Shown here piece by piece: positions 8,232 to 16,404 of a stretch of 37,483 nucleotides of DNA. Source of the DNA: Cytophagaceae bacterium (GTDB lineage Bacteria > Bacteroidota > Bacteroidia > Cytophagales > Cytophagaceae); the NCBI GenBank assembly GCA_029237685.1, contig JAQZBV010000013.1:1-37483 (forward strand), given 5' to 3'. The position numbers were made by a program, and so were the translations under genes. Position 1 is the first letter of the stretch, and the number at the start of each line of letters is the position of its first letter. The notes under the pieces were generated by a model. The model did not search any database and had not been told where the DNA came from. It saw nothing but the letters and a program-made list of their open reading frames with translations.

Positions 8232-9854
8232 TTATTTCGGGAAAGTAACCTGAATTAAAATATCTTCTTTCTTTTTCTTATAAACTTCCAGTACAAATTG
8301 ATTAGAGGAAGTAGGTAAAATTCGATCGGTACTGAATTGATAGACTTCCATACCTTGTACATTTCTTAGGTCAAGTAGAGAATATTTATTGACTTTACCG
8401 TCCTCGTCATTGATTTCATAGGCAGTAACAAAACCTCCTGCTCCATTGACATGTACCGCCGGTACTTCGTCTACCTTAAGGTCTTTGTTTTTTTCATTAT
8501 CCAGAAAAATGAGGTAATGCTTGTGATCACCGGCCATGTATTCGTAAGATAGTCCTCCTCTCAGCACATAGCGGGCTGTATACGAAAAGGAATAACCATA
8601 ATGAGAAGAACTGGTGGTGAGCGTCTGGCGCTTAGGCAATTTTCTCATCCAGGCCAGTTGTCCATTACTCCCAATTTTGGTAATCAGCATGTCGTCGTAA
8701 TGGTAGATGGTTGTAGTACGTGTACGTTTGCTTTGGAAGTCATAATAAGATCTCGTCTCAATGAAAAAGCGTTCTCCGACTAATACAAGACTACCGTCAC
8801 CCTGTACAATTAGTTTTTTAAGGTCGAGATTATTCAAGCCCGGGTCATCGCCTTTTTCTTCGCGCTTTTCATTTTTTCTTTGGGCTCTTTCGCTGATGTA
8901 TTGATTGATGATCTCCAATGGTATTTCATAGGTCTTCACATCATAGAACCTGCCGTCTTTACCAATCTTAAACAGGAAGATACCATCTACGGAATCAAAG
9001 TTTCCCTTATTGGTGTAGTATCCTGCACAGTACATATAGTTTTCCTGGCTTTCGAATAGGCCAACGCTATTGACAAATTTTTCGCCGACTTCTATGGGAG
9101 TAATGACGATTTCTGAAGAAGTAGAGGAAATTTTTAAAAGTTCCATATGGTAGTTGGCCTGATCTTCTCCCCGTTTTTTCTCGTCTGTTGAATTGTCATT
9201 GTATACGGTGGTGAGGATGTAAGCATCACCCTGACTGTCTACACTGTAATCGATGTTGTTCATCTTTTTCTCAGTGTAAGGCATGGTAACTTCCTTATTC
9301 CAGATTGGCAAAAGATTTTGATCAAATACGGAGAATCCTATAACGTCGTAGTTTTTACTGTCGTTACGAACCGTAGGTTTTAAACGGTATTGGATCATGA
9401 TTTTTGATTTATCATTGGAATACTCGAAGGTATAGCCCCCAACGATCTTTTGATCCACGGCGATGATTCGTTTGTTTTCACCCAGAAAGGCACCGCTTTT
9501 AAAGTCGATCTCTCTGTAGAATAACTGCTCAGTTTTATTAGGTTTGTCCCACACGGTAAAGAAAACGAAGTGACGGCCGTGATGTTCCATGACATTTTCC
9601 AGTTGAAATCCATCGGGCATATCTTCATAGGTGTGGATGCCAATGAAAGTCAACTTTACGGCATCTAGTTTTTGCAAGGTGACTTTTCGGCCGGCTACTT
9701 TGACGGTCAATATTTCATTGTCTTGTTCGAAATAGGTTTTAAAGCCTGCATCTACTACCGCATAAGGCGTACCTAGCGTCACTTGTGTTTGTGCAATGGA
9801 AGAATAGCAGAGAAATAATAAGATGGTGCTAAAAAGTTGTTTGGTCATAATCAT
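8232..9854 (-). CDS. Secreted protein of unknown function, paralogue of the gene at 6617-8176
   Basis: The 540-residue protein begins MIMTKQLFSTILLFLCYSSIAQ, a signal peptide. The ATG two codons in, at 9848, is an equally good start. It matches its downstream paralogue through YREIDFKSGAFLG, VFDQNLLPIWNKEVTMPY, HYDDMLITKIGSNGQLAWMRKLPKR and a C-terminal VYKKKKEDILIQV. It has a charged insert around 325-345 (SERAQRKNEKREEKGDD) that is shorter in the paralogue. No enzyme motif was found. The TRP-rich strands and GN/DG turns again suggest a propeller. A hairpin lies just upstream at 9875-9899. A periplasmic or surface protein of a Bacteroidota-specific family is the safest description. Confidence 0.75.
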   Translation of the reverse strand: MIMTKQLFSTILLFLCYSSIAQTQVTLGTPYAVVDAGFKTYFEQDNEILTVKVAGRKVTLQKLDAVKLTFIGIHTYEDMPDGFQLENVMEHHGRHFVFFTVWDKPNKTEQLFYREIDFKSGAFLGENKRIIAVDQKIVGGYTFEYSNDKSKIMIQYRLKPTVRNDSKNYDVIGFSVFDQNLLPIWNKEVTMPYTEKKMNNIDYSVDSQGDAYILTTVYNDNSTDEKKRGEDQANYHMELLKISSTSSEIVITPIEVGEKFVNSVGLFESQENYMYCAGYYTNKGNFDSVDGIFLFKIGKDGRFYDVKTYEIPLEIINQYISERAQRKNEKREEKGDDPGLNNLDLKKLIVQGDGSLVLVGERFFIETRSYYDFQSKRTRTTTIYHYDDMLITKIGSNGQLAWMRKLPKRQTLTTSSSHYGYSFSYTARYVLRGGLSYEYMAGDHKHYLIFLDNEKNKDLKVDEVPAVHVNGAGGFVTAYEINDEDGKVNKYSLLDLRNVQGMEVYQFSTDRILPTSSNQFVLEVYKKKKEDILIQVTFPK

Positions 9855-9874
9855 AAAAAGTAAAAGAACCGAAG

Positions 9875-9899
9875 CCCTACCGATTCATTATAGGTAGGG
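9875..9899 (-). terminator. Hairpin between the glycoside hydrolase and paralogue genes
   Basis: CCCTACC (9875-9881) pairs with GGTAGGG (9893-9899) around an 11-nt loop. On the minus strand a T-rich tract with interruptions follows (CTTCGGTTCTTTTACTTTTT). It may terminate the upstream hydrolase transcript or lie in the leader of the paralogue gene starting at 9854. Confidence 0.45.
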
Positions 9900-9965
9900 T
9901 TAACTTACAAAATGTATGGTAAAAGGCAGATAAATTTATTTTTATTTTTTATAGTATGCCTAGAT

Positions 9966-11252
9966 TTATTCCGAATCCACATAAAAGGGGAAATTCGCTG
10001 TAGCGACATGGTTTTTGCCATCGTAGATGTACACATATACCCGGTATGCTCCAAATATCGAAGGAGCTATGATGGTAGCGCTGCCCGGCTGTTCGGAAGT
10101 TACACGTCCTTTAATTTCTTTGGGTTTTGCTTCCGCGTCACCGCCCGCTAATTTATTGGAACTCTCATACATCAAGACCCATTCGTAGGTGAGAGGGTCT
10201 CCGTCAGGATCTGTTGCCGGTGCAGCCACACGATGAACGGAATTGGGTTCTAATACCATACTTTTTTTAGCGGGGAAACGATCCAAGGTGATGCCTGCAA
10301 CTTGCGGTGCTTTGTTTTCCGGCCATTTACCCGACCATAGATACTTCATGACACCTACTGTTTCCGTTTCTTCACCGGTAGATATAAACAAGCCGCACCA
10401 GGTAGGCGTGTATTCGATTTTACTTCCCCATAAAAAAACATAGGAACCTAAACAAAGCGAACTGTCTTCTTTTATTTTTTCATAACGGGCCCGGTAAACT
10501 TTTGCTTTCTCGCTGCTGGTTTCTTCAATGGCTGCGTCCCAATTCGTCTTGGCAATTTCCCAATGGCCCGTCATGCCCCATTCTGTGACGATGTAAGGAC
10601 CGGTCCAGCCGTAGGTTCTTATTTTTGTTGGAACGTTTGGGAGATCACCGTACGCATTGACTGCGTAGATGTCGATCTCCGGACATTTTGCTTTGATCAA
10701 TTCAATCTTTGCTTTGTCTATACCCGCGGTTGTGGTCACTGTAGGATGAAAAGGATCTTCGCGGTGAATCATTTTGGCGATGTCATTGACTGCATCCCAT
10801 ACTTTCGTATTGGTATAAAAAAGATCCACTTCATTGCCAATGTCCCAGGCTAGTAGAGCAGGATGATCTTTGAATTGTTTGACTGTTTCTGTAAAACGCT
10901 CCAGTTGCACGGCTACTTTCTCTTCGTTGTTGTAGTCGAATCCGTGACGTTCGTGCTGCACCCACAAACCGAACATCACCGTAAGGCCTAATTTTTGCGC
11001 TTCGTTCAACAACTCTTCTGTGCCTTCATTTCCCCAGGTGCGGAGCGAGTTTCCTCCGTATTTAGCCAGCTTCTCCAATTGCGTATGTCCGCCTGCGCCT
11101 TTGATGTAATAAGGCTTTCCATCGCGGTACAATTTAAACTGACCGTTGATTTCTTTTACTTCTACTTTGATGGGTTTGCGTTCTTGTAGTTGTGAAAATC
11201 CACTGAGCGCAGTTAGAGTGAGGAGCAGGGAGAGTAGAACTATTTTTTTCAT
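9966..11252 (-). CDS. Secreted clan-A glycoside hydrolase (GH2/GH5-type TIM barrel) with Ig/PKD-like tail
   Basis: This is a 428-residue protein with a signal peptide (residues 1-20, MKKIVLLSLLLTLTALSGFS). Residues ~30-310 form a TIM barrel of the GH-A type. LYRDGKPYYIKGAGGH opens it, WDIGNEVD gives the predicted acid/base Glu141, and IVTEWGMTG gives the predicted nucleophile Glu224. Residues ~315-428 hold an immunoglobulin/PKD-like domain (PATDPDGDPLTYEWVLMY, then AYRVYVYIYDGKNHVATANFPF). GH-A enzymes are retaining hydrolases of beta-linked glycans. The exact substrate cannot be read from sequence, although related proteins are often annotated as glucanase-like. It has no T9SS tail, so it may be periplasmic. 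Its leader carries nested inverted repeats right before the ATG. Confidence 0.8.
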   Translation of the reverse strand: MKKIVLLSLLLTLTALSGFSQLQERKPIKVEVKEINGQFKLYRDGKPYYIKGAGGHTQLEKLAKYGGNSLRTWGNEGTEELLNEAQKLGLTVMFGLWVQHERHGFDYNNEEKVAVQLERFTETVKQFKDHPALLAWDIGNEVDLFYTNTKVWDAVNDIAKMIHREDPFHPTVTTTAGIDKAKIELIKAKCPEIDIYAVNAYGDLPNVPTKIRTYGWTGPYIVTEWGMTGHWEIAKTNWDAAIEETSSEKAKVYRARYEKIKEDSSLCLGSYVFLWGSKIEYTPTWCGLFISTGEETETVGVMKYLWSGKWPENKAPQVAGITLDRFPAKKSMVLEPNSVHRVAAPATDPDGDPLTYEWVLMYESSNKLAGGDAEAKPKEIKGRVTSEQPGSATIIAPSIFGAYRVYVYIYDGKNHVATANFPFYVDSE

Positions 11253-11253
11253 G

Positions 11254-11309
11254 TGTTGAATTAAAGAAGGTGCGTTATAAAATGAATATAACGTAAAAAA
11301 GATTCAACA
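11254..11309 (-). promoter_or_regulatory. Nested inverted repeats in the leader of the glycoside hydrolase gene
   Basis: An outer pair, TGTTGAAT (11254-11261) and ATTCAACA (11302-11309), encloses an inner pair, CGTTATA (11273-11279) and TATAACG (11287-11293). The outer stem ends one base from the ATG (minus strand, 11252). It could be an operator or an mRNA structure that masks the start. Confidence 0.4.
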
Positions 11310-11351
11310 GGTGTAGAAAGTAAAAAATATTAAAGACAGATCACTATGTTG

Positions 11352-11720
11352 TTAACGGAAGATAAACCAAGCCATGGCCAGTATGACCGTCTGATGCAGG
11401 AATTGATCGAAGCCAAATAACATCCAGTAGCGTTTGTCAGAAGGATTAGCAAAGACCGGAAAATAAAAACTCATTTTGCCTTTACACACATCAATCACAA
11501 AATGGCAAATCCATTGAAAGGCCGCCAGTTGAAAAGCTAACGTGATGGGTATGAAAAAGAAAAGCACAACCAGCATCAGCAAAGCATGCACTCCTGCATG
11601 AACGAAGATAGGAAAAAAAGGAGCCCCTTTACTTTTAGCCCGCAACATCCAATCAGTAGAGAGCGGACTAAAATCTGCCAGAAGATGACAAATCAATAGA
11701 GATAAAATAAGTAAAATCAT
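11352..11720 (-). CDS. DUF3307 family membrane protein
   Basis: The 122-residue protein is strongly hydrophobic, with about four membrane segments. It shows the DUF3307 pattern: an N-terminal helix with HLLADFSPLSTDWMLRAK, a second helix with HAGVHALLMLVVLFFFIP, FQWICHFVIDVCKGKM, and a C-terminal GFDQFLHQTVILAMAWFIF. The conserved His/Asp residues in HLLADF, HFVID and FDQFLH are family features. The function is not known. It starts 3 bp after the stop of the AlkD-like gene and is co-transcribed with it. The leader of the next gene downstream contains a hairpin. Confidence 0.8.
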   Translation of the reverse strand: MILLILSLLICHLLADFSPLSTDWMLRAKSKGAPFFPIFVHAGVHALLMLVVLFFFIPITLAFQLAAFQWICHFVIDVCKGKMSFYFPVFANPSDKRYWMLFGFDQFLHQTVILAMAWFIFR

Positions 11721-11723
11721 AAA

Positions 11724-12437
11724 TCAGAAGTATTGGTTCAACAAGATTCTTTTGCGGCTACCGGCATCCAATTTTTCAATCGCATAGCGCAACATGGTGC
11801 GCGGCATTTCTTCGTGGTGCTCCGCCAGGAAATAAATCAAGGTATCAGGATTTCTGTTCCCTGCTTCACGGAGCATCCATCCGGTGGCTTTATGGATGAG
11901 ATCGTGTTTGTGGTGAAGCAATAACTTACACAGCGCTACCGTGTCTTCGAATTGCCCTTTGCGAATGTAATGAAAGGTAGCAATGACGGCCATGCGTTGT
12001 TCCCACAAATGCCCTTTTTTTGCCCAGCGGTACAGGATGTCTTTTTTTTTATCTTCCAGCCAGGCGCCTACAATCTGCGCCACGGAAGAATCCACCAAAT
12101 CCCAGTTGTTGATGTACTTGGTTTTCTTACAATACAACTGATAAATTTCTTTCCGGATATCCGGCAACTTTTTGCTTTGCACCCGGTATACCATCATGAG
12201 CAAAGCACAGAGACGAACTTCGTGAATAGGATGTTCAAGCAATTCGCTAAAATCAGTTATCGTACATTGCGAGAAATATTTTTTAGCCACCAAACGATTG
12301 TGTGGCACCGTGATACCCCAGAATTGATCCCCCTCGCCGTATTGGCCTTTACCGGTTTTGAAGAAGCGAGGGAAGAAAGCAGCTTTATCTTTGTTTATAT
12401 GTTTTCTTAGGGCAGATAGAATAGCGTTGACTGACAT
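11724..12437 (-). CDS. DNA alkylation repair protein, AlkD-like HEAT-repeat glycosylase
   Basis: This 237-residue, all-helical protein resembles the AlkC/AlkD family, which removes N3- and N7-alkylated purines by holding the lesion in a groove of HEAT repeats. The start GKGQYGEGDQFWGITVPHNR fits the family's first repeat. NNWDLVDSS (Trp112, Asp116) and EQRMAV (Arg148) align with the catalytic W-D-R trio described for Bacillus cereus AlkD. The length is normal. It is transcribed after recG across a repeat-filled gap and is followed 3 bp later by the DUF3307 gene. An inverted heptamer array sits 10 bp upstream of its ATG, so expression may be uncoupled from recG. Confidence 0.88.
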   Translation of the reverse strand: MSVNAILSALRKHINKDKAAFFPRFFKTGKGQYGEGDQFWGITVPHNRLVAKKYFSQCTITDFSELLEHPIHEVRLCALLMMVYRVQSKKLPDIRKEIYQLYCKKTKYINNWDLVDSSVAQIVGAWLEDKKKDILYRWAKKGHLWEQRMAVIATFHYIRKGQFEDTVALCKLLLHHKHDLIHKATGWMLREAGNRNPDTLIYFLAEHHEEMPRTMLRYAIEKLDAGSRKRILLNQYF

Positions 12438-12446
12438 AAGTGAAAA

Positions 12447-12470
12447 GTTGTTAGTTGCTAGTTGTTAGTT
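12447..12470. repeat. Inverted heptamer array (GTTGTTA)x3
   Basis: Three 7-bp units (GTTGTTA, GTTGCTA, GTTGTTA) plus GTT lie between the AlkD start (12437) and the long AACTAAC array at 12523-12599, in opposite orientation. The two can pair around a ~52-nt spacer into a large hairpin in the recG-alkD gap. Confidence 0.8.
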
Positions 12471-12522
12471 CGCTTAGAAATGATTTCTTATTTAATTTAT
12501 ATGCCATCAAAATTTATTTTAA

Positions 12523-12599
12523 AACTAACAACTAACAACTAACAACTAACAACTAACAACTAACAACTAACAACTAACAACTAACAACTAACAACTAAC
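12523..12599. repeat. Perfect heptamer array (AACTAAC)x11 at the recG stop codon
   Basis: Eleven identical 7-bp units were counted base by base. On the recG strand the unit reads GTTAGTT, and the recG TAG stop (12595-12597) lies inside the first unit. Since 7 is not a multiple of 3, TAG (minus) and TAA (plus) recur in all frames, so the array closes all six reading frames. It is not a CRISPR because there are no spacers. Confidence 0.95.
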
Positions 12600-14685
12600 T
12601 TATCTTACTCCAGGTAAACCCTTCCACATGCTTCCTGATCAAAACGTCTTTCATGGGTTTGTTCTTAGGCAAGGACAAATCAGGATCTTCCGTCAGCACG
12701 TCCTGTGCGGTTTGGCGGGCGTGGGTGAGGATCACGGAATCTTGTGCGAGGTTGGCGAGCTTCAGATCGGGCAAGCCGCTTTGCATCGTGCCGGCCATGT
12801 CGCCGGGACCTCTTAGACTCAAATCCACATCTGCGATTTCAAAACCATTGTTGGTGCTGCACATCGTATCAATGCGTTTGCGTGCATCGGCACTCAGTTT
12901 AAAATCCGTCATCAGAATGCAATAGGATTGATCAACGCCTCTGCCTACACGGCCGCGCAACTGGTGCAACTGGGATAAGCCAAAACGCTCCGCATTAAAA
13001 ATAACCATCACACTTGCATTCGGCACATTGACGCCGACTTCAATCACCGTCGTGGCAACCATGATCTGCGTTTCGTTTTTGATGAAGCGTTGCATTTCAT
13101 AGTCCTTGTTTTCGTTTTTCAAACGCCCATGCACCATGCTCACGCTGTATTCCTTGAAAGCATTTTCAATGCTGTCAAAACCGTCGCTTAGGTTTTTAAG
13201 ATCCATTTTCTCTGATTCTTCAATCAAAGGAAACACCACATAGACTTGCCGGCCTTCCTGGATTTGCTTGCGCATGAAACCGTATACTTTCAAGATGTCC
13301 TTGTCGTATTGATGCACGGTCTGTATCGGTTTCCTTCCCACCGGCAATTCATCGATTACAGAAACATCCAGGTCTCCATACAGAGTCATAGCCAGCGTGC
13401 GTGGAATGGGTGTAGCCGTCATGACTAAGATGTGCGGTGCGAAACGGGAGTTCTTCATCCATAGCTTCGCTCGTTGCGCCACACCAAATCGATGTTGTTC
13501 ATCGATGACACATAAGCCTAAATTTTTGAATACCACCGGATCTTCAAGCAGGGCATGTGTACCTATGATGATGTCAATACGGCCTTCAGCTAAGTCTTCG
13601 AGTATCGGCTTGCGCGCGACTTTTTTAGTAGAGCCTGTAAGTAGCACAGCCCGGATGCCGGCAAGCTCCGCCCAGCCGGAGATGGTGGCATAATGTTGTT
13701 GCGCCAATATTTCTGTCGGTGCCATGATGCAGGATTGAGCCTGATGATCGGTTCCGATCAGCATACATAGAAAGGCTACGATCGTTTTACCGCTGCCCAC
13801 ATCGCCTTGCAGCAGACGGTTCATTTGTTTGCCCGAACAAAGATCCTGGTAGATTTCTTTGATGACTTTTTTCTGCGCGTTGGTCAAGTCAAAAGGCAAA
13901 TGACTTTTATAAAATTCAGTTAAGCGATCAGAACCTTTGAAAATTTGTCCTCGTGCCGCTTCCTTTCGATTGCCCATTTGCTTGAGCAGTTTCAACTGAA
14001 TGAAAAACAATTCTTCAAATTTCAAGCGCGCCATAGCCCGGTCCAGGTCTTGTGGCCGAGCAGGGAAATGGATGGCTTGTATAGCGTCTTTGCGACGTAG
14101 CAATTTATATTTTTCCAGCACATCGTCGGAAAGCGTTTCGCGAATATGCGGAGCCGCTTGCGGCAAGAGCAATTGAATCGCTTTGGAGATCGCTTTGCTG
14201 TCGATGCTTTTTGTTTTTATTTTTTCTGTCAAGGGATAAACAGGCACCAATCCACGGTTAGAAGAAGCTTCGCTGAGCACATCCATTTCAGGATGGGCAA
14301 TGTTGAACTGGTGACCGTATGCGGCAGGTTTACCGAAAGCGATGTACTCTACTCCGGGAACTAGTTTTTTTACTACCCAATTGATACCCTGAAACCAAAC
14401 CAATTCCAAGCGTCCCGATCCATCTTCGATGGTAGCGGTCAGTCTTTTTTTAAATCCTGTACCAATGACTTTGAACGTAGACAAACGGCCCGATACCTGA
14501 ATATATGGCATGTCTTCACGGATCTCGGAGATCTTATAAATGCGGCTGCGGTCTTCGTGGCGAAAAGGATAATATTCTAATAAATCTGCATAAGTGAAAA
14601 TGCCCAATTCCGTATTGAGCAAAGCGGCTTTCTGTGGGCCGATGCCTTTGAGGTATTCAATACGGGTTTCTAAAAATTCAGGCAT
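12595..14685 (-). CDS. recG: ATP-dependent DNA helicase RecG
   Basis: This full-length (696-residue) RecG processes stalled replication forks and branched recombination intermediates. The N-terminal wedge/OB region (ISEIREDMPYIQVSGRLSTF) is followed by the superfamily 2 helicase core. Walker A GDVGSGKT is at about 293-300, motif Ia is APTEILAQQH, the Walker B variant CVIDEQHRFG is near 395, motif III is VMTATPIPRTLAMT, motif V is ATTVIEVGVNVPNAS and motif VI is QLRGRVGRG. The C-terminus runs into a heptamer repeat array that supplies its TAG stop. The last residues (VEGFTWSKIS) therefore end exactly at the repeat border. Degenerate TGRTCAG heptamers sit 9-35 bp upstream of its ATG. Confidence 0.97.
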   Translation of the reverse strand: MPEFLETRIEYLKGIGPQKAALLNTELGIFTYADLLEYYPFRHEDRSRIYKISEIREDMPYIQVSGRLSTFKVIGTGFKKRLTATIEDGSGRLELVWFQGINWVVKKLVPGVEYIAFGKPAAYGHQFNIAHPEMDVLSEASSNRGLVPVYPLTEKIKTKSIDSKAISKAIQLLLPQAAPHIRETLSDDVLEKYKLLRRKDAIQAIHFPARPQDLDRAMARLKFEELFFIQLKLLKQMGNRKEAARGQIFKGSDRLTEFYKSHLPFDLTNAQKKVIKEIYQDLCSGKQMNRLLQGDVGSGKTIVAFLCMLIGTDHQAQSCIMAPTEILAQQHYATISGWAELAGIRAVLLTGSTKKVARKPILEDLAEGRIDIIIGTHALLEDPVVFKNLGLCVIDEQHRFGVAQRAKLWMKNSRFAPHILVMTATPIPRTLAMTLYGDLDVSVIDELPVGRKPIQTVHQYDKDILKVYGFMRKQIQEGRQVYVVFPLIEESEKMDLKNLSDGFDSIENAFKEYSVSMVHGRLKNENKDYEMQRFIKNETQIMVATTVIEVGVNVPNASVMVIFNAERFGLSQLHQLRGRVGRGVDQSYCILMTDFKLSADARKRIDTMCSTNNGFEIADVDLSLRGPGDMAGTMQSGLPDLKLANLAQDSVILTHARQTAQDVLTEDPDLSLPKNKPMKDVLIRKHVEGFTWSKIS

Positions 14686-14693
14686 TAAATGAG

Positions 14694-14720
14694 TGGTCAG
14701 TGATCAGTTGACTTGGTCAG
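14694..14720. repeat. Degenerate heptamer array (TGRTCAG)
   Basis: TGGTCAG (14694-14700) and TGATCAG (14701-14707) are followed by a 6-nt spacer and TGGTCAG (14714-14720). Another TGATCAG occurs near 14776. It lies upstream of recG in the 106-bp gap after the acetyltransferase gene and is a third heptamer type in the window. Confidence 0.6.
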
Positions 14721-14791
14721 TAAAGATAAAAAAAATAGTCGTGTTCGCTAGCTGGTTACCGGGACAAAATAGTAGATGATCAGCTGCTGTT

Positions 14792-15241
14792 TCACTTTTT
14801 ATGAAGATAGGAGAAGTGAATTACTTTTGCTTCAGTGGCTCCGGTAGAGCGGTAAAACTCCACAGCATGACCATCGGCTTCTTCGGCCTGTACAAACACT
14901 TCTTCCGCTCCTATGCTCTGACAATAAACGTTTATAGCGGAGATTAGGGATTTTCCAATGCCTTTTCTCTGGTATGCCGTTTTAACTGCCAGGTCATAAA
15001 CATATACCAAAGGAGAAACGGAATAATATTGATCGAATACATAAGCGGTCAATCCGCCGACCACAGCTCCGTTTGACAGTGCGACAAAAACGACAAAGCT
15101 TTCTTTCTCTAATAGTTGTTCTAAATGTTGTTTAGAAGGCATGATGAAATTATGCATTTCAAAAACCTCTTCAAATACATGAATTAGCGATAGGAAGACA
15201 TCGCTATCAGAGGAGCTAAGCTTTTTGACTTGAATAAGCAT
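14792..15241 (-). CDS. GNAT acetyltransferase, AAC(3)-I-like
   Basis: This 149-residue GCN5-related N-acetyltransferase has core motifs VVFVALSNGAVVGGLTAYVF, YVYDLAVKTAYQRKGIGKSLI (the acetyl-CoA pyrophosphate loop Q-R-K-G-I-G) and EEVFVQAEEADGHAVEFYRSTGATE. The arrangement and length resemble the AAC(3)-I aminoglycoside 3-N-acetyltransferases. Those also have a FEEV start, an ALxNGxVVGGLxAYV strand, a YDLAV motif and a FVQA motif before the C-terminal strand. Resistance activity is only an inference from this likeness, since the gene sits in a housekeeping block without mobile elements. It starts 6 bp after the nrnA stop and is probably co-transcribed with it. Confidence 0.8.
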   Translation of the reverse strand: MLIQVKKLSSSDSDVFLSLIHVFEEVFEMHNFIMPSKQHLEQLLEKESFVVFVALSNGAVVGGLTAYVFDQYYSVSPLVYVYDLAVKTAYQRKGIGKSLISAINVYCQSIGAEEVFVQAEEADGHAVEFYRSTGATEAKVIHFSYLHKK

Positions 15242-15247
15242 GCTGTT

Positions 15248-16249
15248 CTAGCCCTTAGAAAAATAGTGAGGAATAAGACTTTTAATCTTATCTAAAGTCT
15301 CCGGCATAGACAATTCACTCATGCCTCCTGACGCATTCGCATGTCCTCCGCCATTGAAATGCTCAGCAGCTAAGACATTCACCGGATTTTCTTTTCCTTT
15401 GGAGCGGAAAGAAATCTTAATGATGCCATCGCGTTCGGAAAACATGATGGCTGCTTTCATTCCCTTGATGGACAAAGCAAGATTGGCTAAACTGTCCGTG
15501 TCTCCTTTTTCGTAATGGTATTTGTTCAGTTCTTCCTGTGTCAATGAAATGACGGCTACCTGGTAATCTTCCAGTACCTCCAATTTTTCACTCATCGCAA
15601 AGCCTTGCAAGCGCAAGCGGCTGGCGGTATTGTTATCGTTTAAATTTTCATGGACAAGATGATGCTTTACTCCGGCTGCCAATAGTTTGGCTAGTAATTC
15701 ATGGGTACGCGGCTGCACGGAAGAAAAACGGAAGCTGCCTGTATCTGTCAGGATGCCTAAATATAAAGGAGTGCCTATTTTTTCGTCCAGTAGATTGCCA
15801 TTGCCGGATTGTTCGATCAATTCAACAATCAATTGGGCTGTAGAACTTACTTCCGTTTCTGACACCGTAATGGCTGCATAATCCTGCGGATTTAAGTGGT
15901 GATCGATCATGATCTTTTTGCATGTTGCATCTTCCAATAAAGCTTGCATATCACCGATACGGTCCGTGGCATTGTAGTCGAGGCTAAAGATCAAGTCTGC
16001 TTTTGCAAATTGTTCTTTCACGGCATCAGGTTGTGTGCTCATGAGCAGTATGGGAGAGGTATTGATCCACTGCAGAAAATCAGGGGCTCCATCGGGATGA
16101 CAGACCACTGCTTTTTTCCCTAGTTTTTCTATGAAGTAAAGCAATCCGAGCGAACTGCCTACAGAATCTCCGTCGGGAGATTTATGAGAGGTGATGACAA
16201 TATGGGAAGCGGCGAGAATAGCGGATTCAATTTGTTTGTAACTGTTCAT
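15248..16249 (-). CDS. nrnA: Bifunctional oligoribonuclease/PAP phosphatase NrnA (DHH-DHHA1)
   Basis: This 333-residue DHH-family phosphoesterase shows the motifs ITSHKSPDGDSVGSSLG (motif I, about 19-35), LIFSLDYNATDRIG (motif II), the signature MIDHHLNP near 115-122, and ILTDTGSFRFSS (motif IV). The C-terminal DHHA1 domain ends with NGGGHANASGG at about 300-310. NrnA enzymes degrade 2-5 nt RNAs left by RNA decay and, in many species, dephosphorylate pAp, using Mn ions bound by the Asp/His residues seen here. All expected residues are present and the length is normal. The acetyltransferase gene follows by 6 bp. Confidence 0.92.
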   Translation of the reverse strand: MNSYKQIESAILAASHIVITSHKSPDGDSVGSSLGLLYFIEKLGKKAVVCHPDGAPDFLQWINTSPILLMSTQPDAVKEQFAKADLIFSLDYNATDRIGDMQALLEDATCKKIMIDHHLNPQDYAAITVSETEVSSTAQLIVELIEQSGNGNLLDEKIGTPLYLGILTDTGSFRFSSVQPRTHELLAKLLAAGVKHHLVHENLNDNNTASRLRLQGFAMSEKLEVLEDYQVAVISLTQEELNKYHYEKGDTDSLANLALSIKGMKAAIMFSERDGIIKISFRSKGKENPVNVLAAEHFNGGGHANASGGMSELSMPETLDKIKSLIPHYFSKG

Positions 16250-16349
16250 GGAAAGCGACTGGATCGGAAATGGTTGTGATCGAGGCTTTCAAGTTACTAA
16301 AAGTATAGTGCGCTAACTATTTTTTAACTTTAAAATCGCATACAGACAT

Positions 16350-16379
16350 AAAAAAAACTGACGCCGATTTGACGTCAGT
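16350..16379 (-). terminator. Rho-independent terminator of the arsR-AHSA1 unit
   Basis: ACTGACG (16357-16363) pairs with CGTCAGT (16373-16379) around a 9-nt loop. On the minus strand the stem is followed directly by a T tract (CAGTTTTTTTATG). It lies 25-50 bp beyond the stop at 16405 and upstream of nrnA, separating the two units. Confidence 0.85.
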
Positions 16380-16404
16380 TCTATAAGGTAATTTTTGTTG
16401 TATG

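Noticed and set aside
12523..12599. CRISPR-like direct repeats
   Set aside because: The 7-bp units are contiguous with no spacers and no cas genes are present; it is a heptamer tandem array.
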